Of a stretch of DNA of 64,000 nt, positions 42,451 through 57,020 are shown one piece after another; within the stretch, counting starts at the first letter, position 1; every line of letters starts with the position of its first letter. Under the pieces are notes generated by a model, which was given only the letters and a program-made list of their open reading frames with translations, had not been told where the DNA came from and searched no databases. The position numbers and the translations under genes are program-made. The DNA comes from Cerrena zonata (taxonomy: Eukaryota > Basidiomycota > Agaricomycetes > Polyporales > Cerrenaceae), in NCBI GenBank assembly GCA_038087015.1, contig JASBNA010000007.1, positions 1 through 64,000 of the forward strand, given 5' to 3'.

Positions 42451-45400
42451 AAACACCAAATATCTGGCTATCTTGGAGCTTTGAGACGCTCTCCCATAGT
42501 CCTCGGTTCTTAGCAGACCCATCAACATCACCGCAGAACGTATGTCTCAGTATCTATCGTGCTGGACTCGTTCTATCCTACAGTGCTCTCAACGACTCTC
42601 CGTACCGCTGACTCGAGCTTACAGTCACTCCGGTGTTACTTTGTCGCTCCAAATGGATTCGTACTCCCGTCTTGACCGAGTTTCTCTTGTTCTCTGCGGT
42701 GGTGGATGACCCAATGAACGACTGTCTAGTTGTGGTTGCCGTAGCAGCAAACATTGAGGTTCTCTGTTACCTCACTCCGCGCCTTTATAACTTGCTCGCT
42801 CTCAACTTGGCTAGTGGTACACAATCACCTACCTTGCGGAGCCCGTATGTATGCCACCAAATCGGGTTCTCGCTTGGTCAGAAGAAAGACACCCTACCTA
42901 TCATCGCTTCAACGCTAAATTCCCTGTCTGATCAACAACAATTTGGCACGTTGCGGGTTCGACGGGCTCATGTATTGGAACATCGAGGAGGATAGCGAGA
43001 AAAGGGAAGTGGTCGGAACTCATAGTTCGTCTTCAGCATGGTATGTGGGTCTAGTTACATCCACGGTAGCCTTGTTCTTACAAGGTGGCTTTTTTTGCAG
43101 GGCTCCACCGGGTGTGCCAACCTCAATCACGATCACCTTACGCGCTCGTTTTTTTCACAATCAGCAACACCGCTGGGAACGGGGGACACAAGTGTCCAGA
43201 TCATCTGAACGCTTGAATTCCCCGTCGGTTATAGGAAGAGTCGGCGATCGAGAGGCAGGCGTCAGAATACGATCAGGACTTCGAGGAACACCGACTACTC
43301 CACTCCTGTTCATCTCTTCTTTGCATCTCTGAACATAAAACTCGAGCTCGACTCACCTGAACCCAAAGTCTTTGACTAACTATCTGTGCCCCCTCTCCCA
43401 CACCTCACCTAACTCTATAGTCCGTCGTTTCCACCGTAGCTTTTCTTGTCCTCAAGTTGCTGTTTGCTTGTGCTTTAGCTCTGCTGAGTTCTAACGTTGT
43501 CGAAAACGGCTCGTTTTCCTCAGGCCCTGGAATCCCTTCTAACGAAAGTGGATTCCCATCTTCTCCCATACCTTTACAATACGCGCTCTCAAGATGCAGG
43601 TCCTCATCGTACTCCACCTTTTATTCTCAGATACCTCTAGGCTTCTCTACTCCAACTGGTCCTCTCGCCTGTATGCACAATTGCAGATGCCTGTCGAAAA
43701 CACATAGCTCCTCTGGCTCGATATCTTACGCACCCTCCATGCTCCAAGGACCGGGTCTCCAAGTTCTCTTAAGGTTTCAAATACCCAGTAAGGACAATAG
43801 GGCTTATGCTCGCCGCACCACACATCTAGATCATCTCGACGTTCTCTGCTGCCCGACGAACAATCCTATCTATCGGCTTCTTAGACATGCGTCTTTAAAT
43901 CAACGCCGAGGACAATATCGTTAGAAGAGGACCTTTCATTTTTGTTCCTGATACACCTAGGCACAGAGCGTACCCGCATACTCACCTATTAGGATTGGCA
44001 ATCGACAACGCCCCGTCTCTCTTTGTCGAAGCTCACTCAAATTGAGGTTTGGGAAGAGAAATAAATATGTGCTGTAAATTATCTTTTCACTATAGTCGGC
44101 TCAGGTTACTCATATCTGCTTTGCATGCAATCTCAGCCATTCAAGTTGTACCCGCATGAGTCATTCCTCAACAGCTCAACCATTCTTCGTCGTATACTCG
44201 AACCTTACGTACAATAATCACAGATCAAATATATTTCTTGTGACCTGACTTGTCTGTACACATACACAATCGGTACCCACATCGCAACAATGCCTCCGCC
44301 AACCAGCTATCTTGCTCTTGGCTCCTCCATACATGGGGTGAAGTTTGTCTCCCATCGCTGAAATCTATCTACTTTCGAATGCGCCTTTAAGATCGTCTTG
44401 AATACGAGCTGAAATAATGTTGTCAAGTGAAATGTCAGTATCGACCTAGAGACGGTCAAGACAAAGGCCCAGCAATCGCGCAAGGGAGGTAGCGTGCTAT
44501 TGTCAGGTGAGAGGAGTTAGGCTGATTCAATTTCTAATGAGACGGCTTATTGTGATAGATGTCCCCGGACGGTGAGGCCGACGCACTCGGTAGAACTCTA
44601 GAACACAAAGTCAACTTGCATGAAAACGTAAGGATATCAAAGACTCGCTCATACCACCTGTGGTTACACCCCTAGCGCGCGGTATAGTTCTAAAACTTGA
44701 ATTGACCCAAAGAAGCCCAAGATGATGAGAGTGTATACCGCTAAGAGGTATGTTGAACGCGAGCAGGTTGTGGATTCGCTGGCCAGAAAGTAGCAGCACG
44801 CTGAATATCGAAATCGTTAATACAGAGAGCCTTTGAATGAAAAAAGGTATTGATATTCGGCACGATGGAGTACTGAGGGGCTTGCGTCTAGATATGCAGG
44901 GCGTATTCTATACGGGCAGAGTTCGAGTAACACGAGAGAACATTGTAGGCCTGGGGTAGTAGGATGTATGTGTCGTATATGTTGAGCTTCACATCGAGGG
45001 TGTTAGTGTAGTTGTACTAATATACAGTTGTGGGCTCCTCAGTCAGAGCGATTAGAAATGGAGAGGACGTGTTAGTGTGAAGAGTGGTCATCGAGTTTCG
45101 AGAGACGTACAGGATGCGTTTCGAGTCCGCATAAGCCCACTATTTCTCCTTCAACACCATGCGAGTCATGAACTGCTCTCCGAACATTGTTAGGCCTCTC
45201 CGGATGGTTGTAGTCTTAGCGCTAGCAGAAAAGAGTCGCGAGTGGAAACAAAGGTTCAGGTGGAACAGTTCGAGCTGAGAGAGAGAAGCTCGGCATGCAT
45301 AAAAGCGAAATGTCTCGAGATAAATCGTTGAATACAGTGTGTAAGAGGTCGCCGAGCGAGATATCAACAGCTGTCTATGACCAGAAGGTAGTGTAGGCAA

Positions 45401-45899
45401 AGGAAAGCTATATCATGAGACATCAATGTGGTCAGTGGTACCATACGTTTAGGCTTCAAAGACAGAGCACTTCGGATTTCAGAGTGGAATGTCGTTTGAT
45501 GATAGAAAGGGACAACATACAAGGAGTGGGAGACTCGACACTCTCAGCGAGTCGTCCTGTTACAAGTAATATGCTACTTGGAGGGGTGATACAGCCTGTA
45601 GCAGCGGAACTGGCCCTTTGAAGAGCGGAGAGACATTCGACAATGGCGAGAATTAGAGCAGCGTTGGCTAGTAGACGTATCATGAGTATTTCAGAACTGT
45701 AAGAGTGGGGGGTTCCATTCGATGACTTGGTAAGCTTAGTTTTGAGCAATGGTGTATAAATACAGAGCAGAATCGGAACACAAGCGATCTGGGAGGGGAG
45801 ACCTTTCGCCAGGTAAGGAGTCACAGTTGGGAAGCGGAGAGAGGGGGGAAAGAGAGTCTGGTTACACCTGCAAGTCAGCACGGCGAGCAGGCATCCTCG
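42451..45899. other. Spacer between duplications A and B
   Basis: 3.4 kb without a convincing gene. Parts at 43200-43400 and 44200-44340 resemble the later body of unit R1 (38360-38850), so this is probably a decayed continuation of unit R2. The ORF 42633-42995 is mildly hydrophobic but has no recognisable domain. Confidence 0.45.
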
Positions 45900-46129
45900 A
45901 TCGTATTTTGACGCTTGGACACTTCGATCACTGCTGCTAGCACGTTCTCTTCCTCCTCTCTCTCGATCTTGTTACTCTTTCCTTTCAAGGGGATCTCGCA
46001 ATGAACTGGTTCGTGCTATACAAGTCCGAGGCCCTCGGTAAGAATTCATTGGACACTGCCTCGACCAACAACCATCAAAGACTGGCTTGATGCCCTCTCA
46101 TCCTACGTCGCTGAACTCTGGGTCTGTTA

Positions 46130-48180
46130 ATCTATCCCACCCCAATAAATCATCATTCTGCCACAGCCCACTCATGCAAATATACCATCCCATTACTCTC
46201 GCTCGAATCCGGACACTGGCTGGGGCATTGTGTCTCATCTTTCCGTGAGATACTTTACTTGTAGCAAGAATATTCGCTGTGAGTAGCTGTGAGTATCACA
46301 TCCCTTATCCTAGTACGTTCCTTTGAAGTTACTTATATTATCAAGAGCTGATCATCTACACTTAGATTACACACCATATTCTATGCACTCCGGATCTATA
46401 CTCTACTTGTCTCGCTTTGGTATACCCGCCGGCTTTCCATTGCTCTTGACCACCTCTACCCGTACTCCGACATCAACAATCTCCCAACGACCCCGCTCCT
46501 CCTAACTCGGCATACTTCGTTCCAACCCCAGAGTTATTCTTTACCTGCGAAACTCGTGATAAACTTCTCTTTCGACTTGTTAGGGAATATCGATCTTTGA
46601 ACAGTGGACAATAACTTGGATTGAGCAGCAAGGAATATTTCGGTGGGTTCAGAACACCACTTTGTACGCCTGTCGAAATCCCCTCACTACGATCTACACT
46701 AACGTACTCACTCTTTCTCATGCTGCCTGTGATATTGCTACGTATATGCGTAACCTCTGGTCACCAGAGTGCATACCGGACCTTCACAACCGCTATCTAC
46801 CTCCCCTACTGTTCCATCGTCGTCAATGCTTCAATCTGGCCGTGATATTCTCTCCCTTCCGCTGGTACCGAATATATCTCACTTTTTTGAATTCGCCTTG
46901 TGAACCTAGTGCACCCAGCGTCGCTTCATATCCCTGTCATAAACCTGTACACTGTCACGTACCCAAGAACTCGGTACCGTTATAACAGGTGTCTTGCTGC
47001 CGTTACTCTGCTGCTCTCTGGACACCCCAGTCGATACACGTTCGCGCCGGACAGCACTACATGAAGTTGTATACACTCTTCTCTCTTGTCGAACTCGCAT
47101 CTACTCGTTCCATCTCGAGCTTTCCAAACACTCTCTTGGGCAGGAAACAATAACCATATCTCCATGTCAACATCACAACAACATTCTCTGTTTGGGTCGG
47201 GCGCATATCTGTTAATGCCGGATCTTTGAAGGGGAAGGGAACATGTCGCCGGACGGTAGAGAAAGATGACTTCATTACGCATGTCAGACTCGATAACGGT
47301 CCCATATGACTGTTACTTGGGTTCTTGTCCATCTTGCAATAACATCCATCTGCACATCACGTTCTTAGTATATCGGGTACATCGACTTCAACGTAAAATC
47401 TCTAGATCCTTGCACGAATCGCGATTGGGCCACCTCTGAAGGCCATGAAACCTCCTCTCCTGCCAGCCCGTCCTGATAATAGTACTTATGTTTCATCGAG
47501 TTGATCTCAGTCTAGGACGATGCTGGCTAACATTTCTGTTTAGTGGATCAATTGCTAGGATCTCGGCTTGAATGGAGGTGCTTGGGGCAAGGCCCCTAGT
47601 TAATTCCAACTGTCTACATAAGCAAGTCTGTACAGATACAGACGGCCCTCATCTCGACGACGGCACCATGGAGCATGCCGGATGGAAACTCCGTTGTACT
47701 TAACTTTCTCCATTGCGTTCCCCATTTTTGTACTCTGTGATACTAGATTCAATATACAACCTTTGACCCATCAGTTGTGACAATTTGAGGGTTTCTACAA
47801 TAAATAATACCGTCCCCGCCTGCGCAAATATATCCCGGTTTCCACGGAGCCTGCGCGAGCGGTGAAAGAAGGTTCAGAATCCTAGGATCAAGTGTCACAT
47901 CCTGTGCGAGCGAGGCGCACGTAAGCCTTACTTGCCGGCGTATCCAACTATCGCTCCCACATCTTCTTACTTGCTACCTTCATCTTCGCTATGCCTCGCT
48001 CTCGCTCTCACTCTACTTCCTCGCTACCATCCAATCTGCAGTCGTCGTGGTCTCTCCAGTCGCGACCGATAGCCGTTTACGATCAGACTGAAGAATCGGC
48101 TGATCACACTTCCATTGATATCGATTCTATACTTGGTCCCTCAAGTCAAGGTCATATGGAAACTGATTTATCCGACAACC
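46130..48180 (+). repeat. Inverted arm, left, cassette B
   Basis: Matches 30040-31950 directly and the reverse complement of 50900-52260. The stretch 46650-46890 is complete here and shows in full the segment shortened in the left arm of cassette A. It ends within exon 1 of F-box gene B. Confidence 0.7.
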
Positions 48181-50582
48181 CAACCTCACTTGCCCTTCCC
48201 TCATCTTCATCCGACGTTCATTTCCCACTCGGAGAGCCAACAGCTGCTGTCCTCGATGAATCCTGGGAACAAGAATCTGAATATTTGATAAGACAGGAGC
48301 AACATCTATCCCCGATTTCGACATCTCCACATTCTCGTGTATCGCCTACCCCAGATATCTATTCACCAGACAATCTGACACATCAAACAGATTCAGACTC
48401 TTCCTCAGTCCATGTGGATCATTCCATCTTCATGGACCAGGAATATGTTTCACGCCCAGATTTTCATGGGCTATCATTGAAGCATTTTGTTGGGCTTGCT
48501 CCCAGTGTGCACTACTCTCTTTCTGATCCCAGAGCCCTACCATCCTACTCCTTGATTGGTCCCTTGTATGGCGAACCCCTACCACAATCATCAGAAATGC
48601 AGATATCATCACCTAGGTCATCTACCTTGATTTCCTTGCATATTCCCACTTTGCCATCACTTCAAATCTCACCACCTATCACCAACAGCACACTCAGTAC
48701 ATCACTACCTCCTTCTCCCTTCAACCACCCTCTATCACAAGATTTATGGAGTGGTTCACTCTATACACAGAATGAAGGCTCATCTCATTCTTCAACTCTG
48801 GATCCAAACCATCCTGAAGGAAGTGATAATAACATGATATCAATAGTTCAGGCACCTTTTATGACCACCTCAAACTTATCCCTCAATGTATCTAGATGGA
48901 GATCATTATCAGATCACCAGCAGTCTGCAGGTCTACATCTCACTCCAGTATTTGTCAGTGATCCTTCCCAACCACTACCTTATACTAATGGGTCTCAGTG
49001 TCATTGGTTAAGTGTATCAACAATTCCAAGACTACCTAAAAGGTACATATATAGGATTATTTGTGATCCTTGTTACTAATAGGTGTTGATTTTCAGGAGA
49101 TTCTGGATAGGATGCTTGCCCAATGAGATATATCTTATGATTATATCTTGGCTTCCAGATCTTGACTATTCTAGGCTTACAAGCAATCCTCAGAGGATGT
49201 TGTGCCAATGTGCTCTTGTATGTGGTGAATGGCTGAAGATTGTTAGAAAGAAGCAATTCTGGCATATCCGAATACCATTCTACCTTGTCAGACAGCCTCC
49301 ATCTCTATTCAAACAGTATGTTACAACAATTTGTTACATTCTCTGTGTAATATTTAATTTCTTGTTTATATAGCTCATTCTCAAATGGTTGTCTTCCCAA
49401 TGAAATCTATGATGCTATCATAGACTGGGTTGCATGTTGTGATGAGTCACCACAAAAGCACTTGGGTGTTTGTGCACAAGTGTGTCATATATGGTCAAAA
49501 AGAGCTAGAAAACATTACAATGTCAATGTCATTCTTGATAGCAGAAACATCTGCACATATGCAATGTTTATTCACAAGCATCCTTCTACTTGCAGCTTGG
49601 TACAAAGTATAAGCTGGAAAGACTTTGATGAAGAAGGAGAATTTTCAGTAATCACACAGGTTATGTTACTAGTACATAGGCTGCCCAATATCAAGGAGCT
49701 TACTTTGAAACCTTATTTATATAATGATGTACATCCAAGCATATTCAAATATGCTATCAACAAAACTATACAGAGTCTTGATGTTGATTTGAATTGTAAT
49801 GAAGAGGCAATCCCATGTTCATTACAATGGTTTTGGCAATTTGTGGCATGTTTTCAGTGCTTGAGAGCACTCTCTATTGATGTAATAGATGCATATCTGG
49901 TTAAGAATATATGTTCACTCAAGTCTTTATATCAAAATAAGCTCAAATGCTCATTGACATCACTGACATTATTCATAAATTCTATCAATCATGTAATGCT
50001 TCTGGATTCACTGGTTGAAGCAGGAACATTTACTTCAAATCTGAAAATCCTTAACGTTCACCTAGATTCTGTTGATTTTCAGTATGAGATGGATCTATTA
50101 TGCAGTGCAATTCAAGATCTTGTGATGCACTGCAGTGATCACCTACAGATCCTTATCTTCAATTCTCCAATTTTACCAGTTCCAAGTAAGTTGGTTTCAA
50201 TAAAAGATGGTGACATATGAACTGTGGCTGATCTTCTGACTTAGTCTCATTGGAGAGTTGCAGCAATCTAGCTCAGCTCAATTATACAACTGGCTATGAT
50301 TCCCAGGCAGAAAGCATGCTCAATCAACTTCAAACTATAACCTCAACTGATATTGCTTACATCTCTGTAATATTTGACACAATTTATGATATCAAAATCA
50401 GTGATATTGATGTTGAGCTTTGGAACAGGATTGACACTCTTCTCACTTCCCCTCAATTTGCATCACTCCACAAGGTTACAATAATACAGAAAAGCACTCT
50501 TTCTAAAGGTCTCACATTTCAGGCTGATATCTTACCCAAGTTACATAGATGTGGTCTTTTGGCTGTGCTTAATCAGACCTAG
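47991..50582 (+). CDS. Protein with two F-box-like motifs, copy B
   Basis: Four exons, 47991-49042, 49097-49315, 49374-50185 and 50245-50582, join in frame to 806 residues, with the same intron positions as copy A. N-terminal 350 residues are Ser/Pro-rich. F-box-like motif 1: CLPNEIYLMIISWLPDLDYS, then LCQCALVCGEWLKIVRKKQF. Motif 2: CLPNEIYDAIIDWV, then LGVCAQVCHIWSKRARKHYN. LRR-like C-terminal part with RLPNIKELTLKPYLYNDVHP and CSLTSLTLFINSI. Compared with copy A, exon lengths differ by -15, +18, -12 and 0 bases, all multiples of three, and all splice sites are kept. This suggests both genes have been under selection for a working protein since duplication. Inferred role: substrate adaptor of an SCF-type ubiquitin ligase. 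Confidence 0.75.
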
Positions 50583-50835
50583 AATACAGTGTAAAATAGC
50601 AAATTGTGTATGATATTTGTACAAGGTGATATATGCTACCAGTCTATTGATATGGAATGATCTACATGGAACAAGGAGAAGCCCAACTGTGATATAAGTA
50701 TGTGTCAGATTGTGTGGTCAATAGATATACATAGTAGGTGATATGCAAGTACATAGAGATGTCAAAATTGGGACTTGAGGGGATAGATATTGCTCCTCTC
50801 CTGACAGATATTCAGGTTCTTGCTCTCAAGATTTA

Positions 50836-51609
50836 TCAAGAACAATGGTTATTGGCTCTCCAGATAGAAAATGCATGTTGGATGAAGATGAGAGATGGCT
50901 TTTTGAGAAAATCAGTTTCCATAGGACCTTGACTTGAGGTACCAAGTATAGGATCAATATTGATGGAAGTGTGATCAGCCAATACTCCAGTCTGATCATT
51001 CATAACAAAGGATATTGGGGGGTTGAGGCAATAAGTGTGTCCATGAGTGCTGTTCTCAGGACAAGAGGAGACTCCTTGGGCTTCTAAATTGGTACAAGTG
51101 TGATTTGTACATACATCTGGAGATTTTACATTGAGGTCAGTGTACTCAAGCAGGACTAATGCAACCGAAGCGTGAGATAAGGCCTCATCAAAGAGTAAGA
51201 GAAAGGAAGGTATGCAATGGCTGCCATGAATCCTGGTAACCAATACAGGGTCATCATTCATGTTGATCTGCTTAAGGGCACCCGAACACCCAAGGTCAGT
51301 GTACATGTAACCGTACACATGGGATCCGATCGAATAGACATACTTTTCTGAAGTCAGTCTGCAACTCTCTTTTGATGTTAATGGATACACGGTCAGCTTA
51401 GATAGAAAGCAATATTGCGATGTTGATAATGGAAATTGACCATCTTCTGCTGTCCCAGAGAAGCTTGGAAAGTTTGAGTACAGCAGTTCAACAAGAGAGG
51501 GGGGGTCATGGTGACGCCAAGTGCAAATGTGTATCAATTGGGATGACCAGAGAGGCGCAGCAGAGTGATGACAGTAAGATGTCTGGTATAATATATTCAG
51601 AAGTACCAA
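50836..51609 (-). CDS. Hypothetical protein in right arm, cassette B
   Basis: Open minus-strand frame of 257 codons, counterpart of 35445-34542. Conserved wording: KLTVYPLTSK, KYVYSIGSHVYGYMYTDLGC, DPVLVTRIHGSHCIPSFLLL, EALSHASVALVLLEYTDLNV, and DQTGVLADHTSINIDP near the C-terminus. The N-terminal part differs in frame from cassette A because of indels, so the start is unknown. Family not recognised; may be a decaying gene. Confidence 0.4.
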   Translation of the reverse strand: MVLLNILYQTSYCHHSAAPLWSSQLIHICTWRHHDPPSLVELLYSNFPSFSGTAEDGQFPLSTSQYCFLSKLTVYPLTSKESCRLTSEKYVYSIGSHVYGYMYTDLGCSGALKQINMNDDPVLVTRIHGSHCIPSFLLLFDEALSHASVALVLLEYTDLNVKSPDVCTNHTCTNLEAQGVSSCPENSTHGHTYCLNPPISFVMNDQTGVLADHTSINIDPILGTSSQGPMETDFLKKPSLIFIQHAFSIWRANNHCS

Positions 51610-52260
51610 GATATTCAGTACATGACAGTGTACAGTCTAATGAAAAGCATCCAAGGCGGAATAGAAGTGACACTAGCAGGAGTACATCTAGCTGCAGAAG
51701 GTGAATCCAGACGATTGTGAAGGTCCAGTATGCACTCTAGTGATATGGCTTACATATATATGCAGAGATATTACAGGTGACCTGACAAAAGTGAGTATAT
51801 TGGTATAGATCATAGTGAGAGGATTTTGACAGACATACATAGTCGTGTTCTAACCCCACCGAAAATATTCCTCGGAATTCTCGCTCTATTCAAGTTATCA
51901 TCTGCAAATGGTTGTATCGGCTCGGAAACTTATGCTCCGAGGTTCGCTAACAAAGAGGATCTATGAGCTTGCAACAGGGTACGGTGGGTTATTGGCGTGG
52001 TTTAATGGGGGTAGTTGAGCGAGGAGTCGAGGTCAGATCACGGCTAGTGCTTTTTGAGAGCAATGAGAAGCTTGTAAGCCGTAGTACTACATGGGATGAG
52101 TAGCATATATACTTGGAGTGTGTAGCTAGGGATAATGGGTACAATACTCACAGCAAATGTTCCTATTACAAGCAAAGCATCTCGTGGAAAGACGGGGCAC
52201 GATACACCAGCCAGTGCGCCGGTTCAAACAGGAGCAACGGGAGTGAGTTGCGGCGGAATG
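50900..52260 (-). repeat. Inverted arm, right, cassette B
   Basis: Reverse complement resembles 46130-48180. Outer end near 52260 (GTTGCGGCGGAATGTTGATT, against AAATCATCATTCTGCCACAG in the left arm). Contains the hypothetical minus-strand ORF. Confidence 0.65.
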
Positions 52261-55200
52261 TTGATTCATCAGGGAGGGTGTGCGAAGGGATTCTTGAGAC
52301 AGATACAAGAGAAAAGCAGCTGTGGAATCCGAGACATGTCGTGCAAAGGTCTCAGCAGTTTTAACACTGATTGACAAGCATACTTAGTTTCTTCGGTGCG
52401 GATTTATATCCAAGTGAGCGAGTATTGGAAGGTGTGATGAAGAGCTATGTTCGGTAGGATATCTGGGGCCTGAGAGGATATACATCGTTTTTGAGGATAT
52501 TAGAAGGCGGTAGAGGAGGGATGACTAGCGGAGTTGAAGGCATAAGCGAACCAACATGTTTGGCAACTGGAAGGGCGTAGGACAAGCAAAGCTATCGGGA
52601 AAACGAAGGATGTATGGAGCCAGGTAAGGTGTACAAGAGAATGTGGCTAGACAATTGTTGAGAGAGATACAAGGCAAAAGATGAGCAGGAGTGGAGTGGT
52701 CAGTGCTCCTCCTCGTCCCGACCGTATGATCCTGACGCTCGGCACCCCGATCGTCGATCGTCGATGTTCTACTCTCTCTAGTCCCAGCTACAGTGGTTGC
52801 CTATAGCCCGATGTCTTCGTCATACCCACGTCTCTCAGTGGGCATCGATGCATCGACTTAGGCAGCAGGCACTAGGAATTCGGCTAACTCATACCCCCTA
52901 AGTACATCCCTCCGAACGTCAAGACCACCTCCGGTGTGCCTATCACCTTTCTCTGCGTCTGACAGTATCCTCCGGCCGGCCTTCGCAGTGACCCTCTCCT
53001 CGGACTTTAAACCCGCACATGTCATCCTGCGCTCTGTTTTTCCAGCCTGCTCGTCTGTTGGCTCTCCTCCGTGTCTGTTCTGACTCGTTAAGCTTCTTCC
53101 TCTACTCGAATGGATACTCTTCCTCCTCGATGTTCTACTCATTCTCTTACTCCGAGCTACTCGCCATCGATAAGGCAGTCTTCTTCTTACACCCCGAGGT
53201 TCTCTATCTACTATCGGATACTCACACTACTGGCACCGGCTCAGGCATTCTCTTCTACTTACTCCCTCCAACTCATCTCATACAGAGTCCAACGTCTCGT
53301 CTTCTGGTATACATTTCTCGCTTCAACCCAGTAATCCCCTTGCCTTTGCACTAATCTCCATCAGCAGCCCTTCGCGGACACTCTCTACCTGATCTCGAGG
53401 ACCTCATAATCACGAATATCGACATATGCCCTTTCCTGCAATTACTTGTCCAACAGCTCTCTCCTAGCAGTATCTACTGCGATTCCCGCACCAAAATAAC
53501 TTCTACGCAGGTACGATCCGACCAATACAATGCGGAAAGGAATAAAACGAGCATCTGGTACGTGGTAGGAGTGGGAGGACCACTAGGTGCACCTGTCGAC
53601 ACCTTTTGACCACTCGTTCCCAACCTTTTTGTGCCCACACTTCCTCCCAATCGCCCTCTGCCTGAATATCTGTGGCTCTGTCATATCCGTGCACATTACA
53701 ACGCCAGTACCTCAAGCTCAATACTTCCTATCCTACGTACTCGTGTTCCTCTATGCGATCCAAAGTTCACGCATTCAGAATATCTCCTCTACACTTGAGT
53801 GTAGGTTTTCTGGTGTTCTTGAATTCTACGACTCGGATATGGTACCACCGGTTCTTTACACCAAGAATCCCAACACCACGTCGATCGCTCTGCTCCTATT
53901 TGATCATTCCAACTGGCATATCTACGACTCGGCCGTTCACCCAATCCCCTCTCTCGTCGAATCCCTACTTCGCTCGAATAGAAGGGTGTTTATGTATTAT
54001 TCAAGTTGTCGACGTTGTAACACTCTTACTGGCAAAGGCAATCCCGCCTGATCGAAGTGTTGGGTGGCCTAATTGGTTATAAGCACTGGGATGTCGAGAG
54101 GGTGATGTTGTTGTGCAGGGCGGGAGGAGAACATCGGCACTGAAGAGAGGAGTCGGCGATCGAGGTGTCCGCAGGCTATGTCAGGCTACGATCGGGTAGG
54201 ACGACCGTGACCCTTAGCTTGATCAGTCAACCACTCAGCTTGCTTGTTTCTTTCTGGACCTGAACATGGAACTCGAGCCCGATTCACCTGAGCCTAAATT
54301 CTTCGACTATCTAGCTACCCTCTCTCCACTACGTTACTTGACTCCACGGAAGCCTCGTCCCCGGTGCCTTTGCTTGTCCTGCACCCTTCTAGCAGCCAAT
54401 TCACGTCTGTTCACTTGTGCCCTCAACTTCTGGCTCGTCTCGTATCTGATTCATATAATGACTCTCAACCGTTCAAAACACCAAATTTTCGTTTAATTTC
54501 TTGTAGGAGCCTCGAAACCTTACATCAATAACAGCTCGTTTATGGACAGAGTACGATCAAATATATTTCTTGTAACCCAACTCATGTGTGTACGCATACA
54601 GGATTAATACCCACATCCTTCTCCACCCAGCTATCTCCCTCTTGGCTCTTCCGTACACGAGGTAAAGTTTGTTCACTATCGTTGGGGTCGATACATGTTT
54701 GAGGGTATCTTCAAGCCCGCTCCGAGTCTGACAGGCTTCCGTTTTGTTTACTTTGGGTACAAACGAGAGATTATTGGGTCAAAGAAACACATTCGCCGAA
54801 AATCATCCTACCCCGGACTCTAATTTGAGCTAAAGTGGCTCGTAGGTGCTGATTATTAATGCGTCTAGTTCGCGCTGCAATGATCATGGAATCACTCACT
54901 GTGTCGTGGGAATTCGTCTCAGCATCGCCGCATAGCTGCATTTTCGTCTCTGGAGATACTCGGTGAACAGAGACAGTGGTGGGGTCCCTCAGGAGGGGAA
55001 ATAATGTGAAAATGAAGCGAGACTCCGTCCTCACAACCAGCTATCGTACTAGGAGACTTTACGGCTGGTTGTGGTTCACACATTCATACACCACCCTCGT
55101 TTGGATCGTGCAAGCCGAGAGTAATGTTGCTACGCTTCCAATCACGAATGCTACGTACCTCTCGCACTCGTCCGTCGCCTGTCCTACGTCCACGTTGTTT

Positions 55201-57020
55201 CGATGCGCGAGACCTATCATTCTGAATTCCATCGTTGCCACTTGTACTAGTAGAAGAACAAAGTTTCTACTCAGTCTCTATTGCGAGATAAACTAAAACT
55301 AAATTTCATTCATGCAGAAACATTGAATCATCATGGCAGATATTGATCATAAGCAAGTGCACGACTACAGTACATGCTGTGCTACACAGATCTAGAACCC
55401 ATAGAATTGAGTTACACGGATGTCCATTTGATCCACCGTTAGCTGGTTGGTCTCGAGAATGGCCGAGAAATCGTATCGAGGGGGCCTGGCTATGCATACA
55501 GAATCGAGGGAGAGATCTACAGGATGAAGAGATGCTTTTGGAAGACGACTCCTCGACTCCATCGAAAGGTAAGGCTTATTCAACAGTGAGGTGCCAGAAC
55601 GCACCACCGCTAAGGCCTGTATAAATATGCCTTCTTGCATGGTTCATGTTTGTTTGTGCGAACTGATTGCATGTTAAGTCATCGTATAGAATGGTCCCCG
55701 TACGACCGAATACTGGTCTGAGAAGACTGAAAGAGTCATCAGTGTAACTGCATACACTCATTACCTGAAATCGAAAGCAACTACCGCGGGATTCCGAACA
55801 TTGTCCCCAGATAGATACAAGCGAGAGGAGTGGGGTGGAGTGGTGTTCGTCAGGAAAGTGGGTTTTCATCAAGTTGATTCAGATCGTTTGAATGGAGAGC
55901 GAAGTCGAGCCAACCGTCGAGTACCAGGCATTCGTCGTTAACGACGGATGCCGTGATGAATATCACGCTTACGGCTCGTGACAGAGATAATGCCACATAA
56001 GGACTACAAGTCATACTGTCTTCAAGAAAGGTTTTTGTACTTCTCAAGGTACAGGTACTTCGGGCTCGATCATGGTAGATGATAATACATGACTATCCCA
56101 TTTGAAGGAGAATTCATGCAGTCGTGAAGTCCGGTGGACTTGTAGGCAATTAAGTCTGGACCTAGTCATGTCGTATGTTTGGTGAACAACACGGACATGA
56201 TCTCGACCACTCACGGTGAGATTACCGACCTTAACCTGCACAGTAACGATGTAATAGAGAAGCCGCGCACCTTTCTAAAGACATCCCGAGGCCTCCACTT
56301 CCCCACCATCTTCAATAGCTCGAACTTGAACCTCATCGATACATGAATACGTCATACACTCGATGTTTTGATTAGTGAGGGTTGACGGTTTCAGGCGAGC
56401 GTTATAGGGACAATGACGATACCGGGGTACTTATATGAACCTCTGTCCAAGAGACCCTTTCTTTGAAACAAGAGAGGCGGCACTATACGGTTCTCGAGGG
56501 CTGTTTTTGATTACGCCTGTAAGTGGAAGAACCAGCTGTGATATAAGATTGCCTAAGTGTTTGTATCACGGAGTACATGGAATACATACTTCATTGTTTC
56601 TCTCGAGTATATCTATCGAGGACTACGGAGGTGTGAGCCTGGAAGAGGCGATGATAGGTTAATCGTGCTATCGAGTGCAGCATGCAACGAACAGGGACAT
56701 CTGTGGATCCACGCACCGCTGAACACGAAGTTCGCCCATCAAGTTATACTAATATGGAGGGTCCTCAGGAGACAGGTAAGACGTGTCAGCCTGCTGTCAT
56801 GGTTGAATTGCTAGTGACTTACGGTGTGAGGTCTCCAACCTTCTCCAATTCAGTTAATCGATAATGCGACAAGTGTGCATCCCAACGATAGGTTTTTTGA
56901 GGTATGTTGTAGGGGGGTCCTTAAGTAGTTCTGACGGCAGAAAGCATGACTTCGTAGGTGTAAGATCGTCAGTTGGATCGAGGACTTGCATCTTAAGAGC
57001 GCGATATGGGAGGAGAAGAC
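52261..57020. repeat. Repeat unit R1' of duplication B, no gene recognised
   Basis: Direct copy of 36060-41140. Head at about 52437-52800. Contains the same pyrimidine-rich plus strand (52740-54700) and the same minus-strand wording at 55392-55640 (YDFSAILETNQLTVDQMDIR) and 55850-56040. Confidence 0.55.

Noticed and set aside
42633..42995. Hydrophobic ORF of 120 codons
   Set aside because: No family pattern and no counterpart in copy B; likely chance ORF.
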